From: Clostridia bacterium
Lineage (GTDB): Bacteria; Bacillota; Clostridia; Oscillospirales; CAG-272
Direction: 5' to 3'
Length of the DNA stretch: 7,260 nt
Assembly (NCBI GenBank): GCA_029010655.1
Contig: JAQXKW010000195.1
Span: forward strand, 1-7,260
The position numbers were made by a program, and so were the translations under genes. Positions 6,995 to 7,260 of the stretch are shown piece by piece; positions within the stretch are counted from its first letter, which is position 1; the number at the start of each line of letters is the position of its first letter. The notes under the pieces are model-generated. The model worked only from the letters and a program-made list of their open reading frames with translations, did not search any database and was not told where the DNA came from.

Positions 6995-7260
6995 ATGGAA
7001 ATAGTACTTGCATCAAGAAATAAGAATAAAATTAAAGAGCTGGAGACCCTTCTGGCGGAGCTTTGCGGAGATAAGGTAAAGGTTCTCTCCCTTGACGATA
7101 TCGGCTATGAGGGCGATATCGAGGAGGACGGGGAAAGCTACGAGGAAAATGCGGTTATAAAGGCGTCGGTTCCCGCTTCACTGGGGTATATCGGCGTTTC
7201 CGACGATTCCGGCCTTTCCGTAGACTGCCTTGACGGCGCCCCCGGCATTTATTCCGCAAG
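6995..7260 (+). CDS. rdgB: RdgB/HAM1 XTP/dITP pyrophosphatase, 3'-truncated by window edge
   Basis: This family hydrolyses dITP, ITP and XTP to the monophosphate and pyrophosphate, keeping deaminated purines out of DNA and RNA in the cytoplasm. Only the first 88 codons plus two bases are in the window; full proteins are about 190-210 residues. The frame from ATG 6995 begins MEIVLASRNKNKIKEL, matching the family's N-terminal nucleotide-binding segment. It continues with a GESYEENAVIKA block (E50, E51 and N52 conserved), the catalytic-region SDDSGL (D70 and D71, matching D68/D69 of E. coli by memory) and DGAPGIYSA. The start at 6995 is chosen from this match and from GGAG 6 nt upstream. In-frame alternatives are ATG 6983 and TTG 6941; the latter would add 18 residues and overlap ftsY by 8 nt. 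The gene follows ftsY after 46 nt with no clear terminator, so it is probably in the same transcript. Confidence 0.93.
   Translation, partial: MEIVLASRNKNKIKELETLLAELCGDKVKVLSLDDIGYEGDIEEDGESYEENAVIKASVPASLGYIGVSDDSGLSVDCLDGAPGIYSA

Noticed and set aside
7095..7122. CGATATCG repeated twice in the rdgB 5' region
   Set aside because: Both copies encode different residues of a conserved region and show no wider repeat structure.

Overview
The window reads as one uninterrupted, plus-strand block of conserved housekeeping genes from a low-to-middle GC Gram-positive bacterium (Bacillota). The most likely class is Clostridia, perhaps an Oscillospirales/Ruminococcaceae-type organism. This rests on the gene order rnc – Elp3-like radical SAM gene – smc – ftsY, which I associate with Clostridia, on purine-rich Shine-Dalgarno sites, on frequent AGA (Arg) and ATA (Ile) codons, and on protein motifs that look clostridial by memory. 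No database search was possible, so the taxonomy is inference.

Layout: 1-678 is the 3' two thirds of plsX (acyl-phosphate synthesis for phospholipids), cut by the window edge. 671-1396 is rnc (RNase III), overlapping plsX by 8 nt. 1397-2416 is a radical SAM protein of the Elp3-like group without an acetyltransferase domain; its start codon directly abuts the rnc stop. 2438-6043 is smc (chromosome condensation ATPase) with a GTG start. 6043-6948 is ftsY (signal recognition particle receptor), overlapping smc by one base. From 6995 (or possibly 6941) to the right edge is the 5' part of rdgB (house-cleaning NTP pyrophosphatase). The longest stretch without a called gene is 46 nt, and there is no convincing terminator, so the genes are probably co-transcribed.

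The best regulatory signal is a near-consensus vegetative promoter inside the 3' end of the radical SAM gene (TTGAAA, 17 nt, TATAAT, 2367-2395). It would let smc-ftsY(-rdgB) be transcribed independently of plsX-rnc. Other points of note are the absence of acpP between plsX and rnc, the lack of a visible ribosome binding site for the radical SAM gene, and an ambiguous rdgB start.

The genes link membrane lipid synthesis, RNA processing, a probable tRNA-modification-type enzyme, chromosome segregation, membrane protein targeting and nucleotide-pool sanitation: a growth-related core cluster. I see no mobile element, CRISPR array, RNA gene, defence system or clear sign of horizontal transfer, and no new biological system that I could defend.
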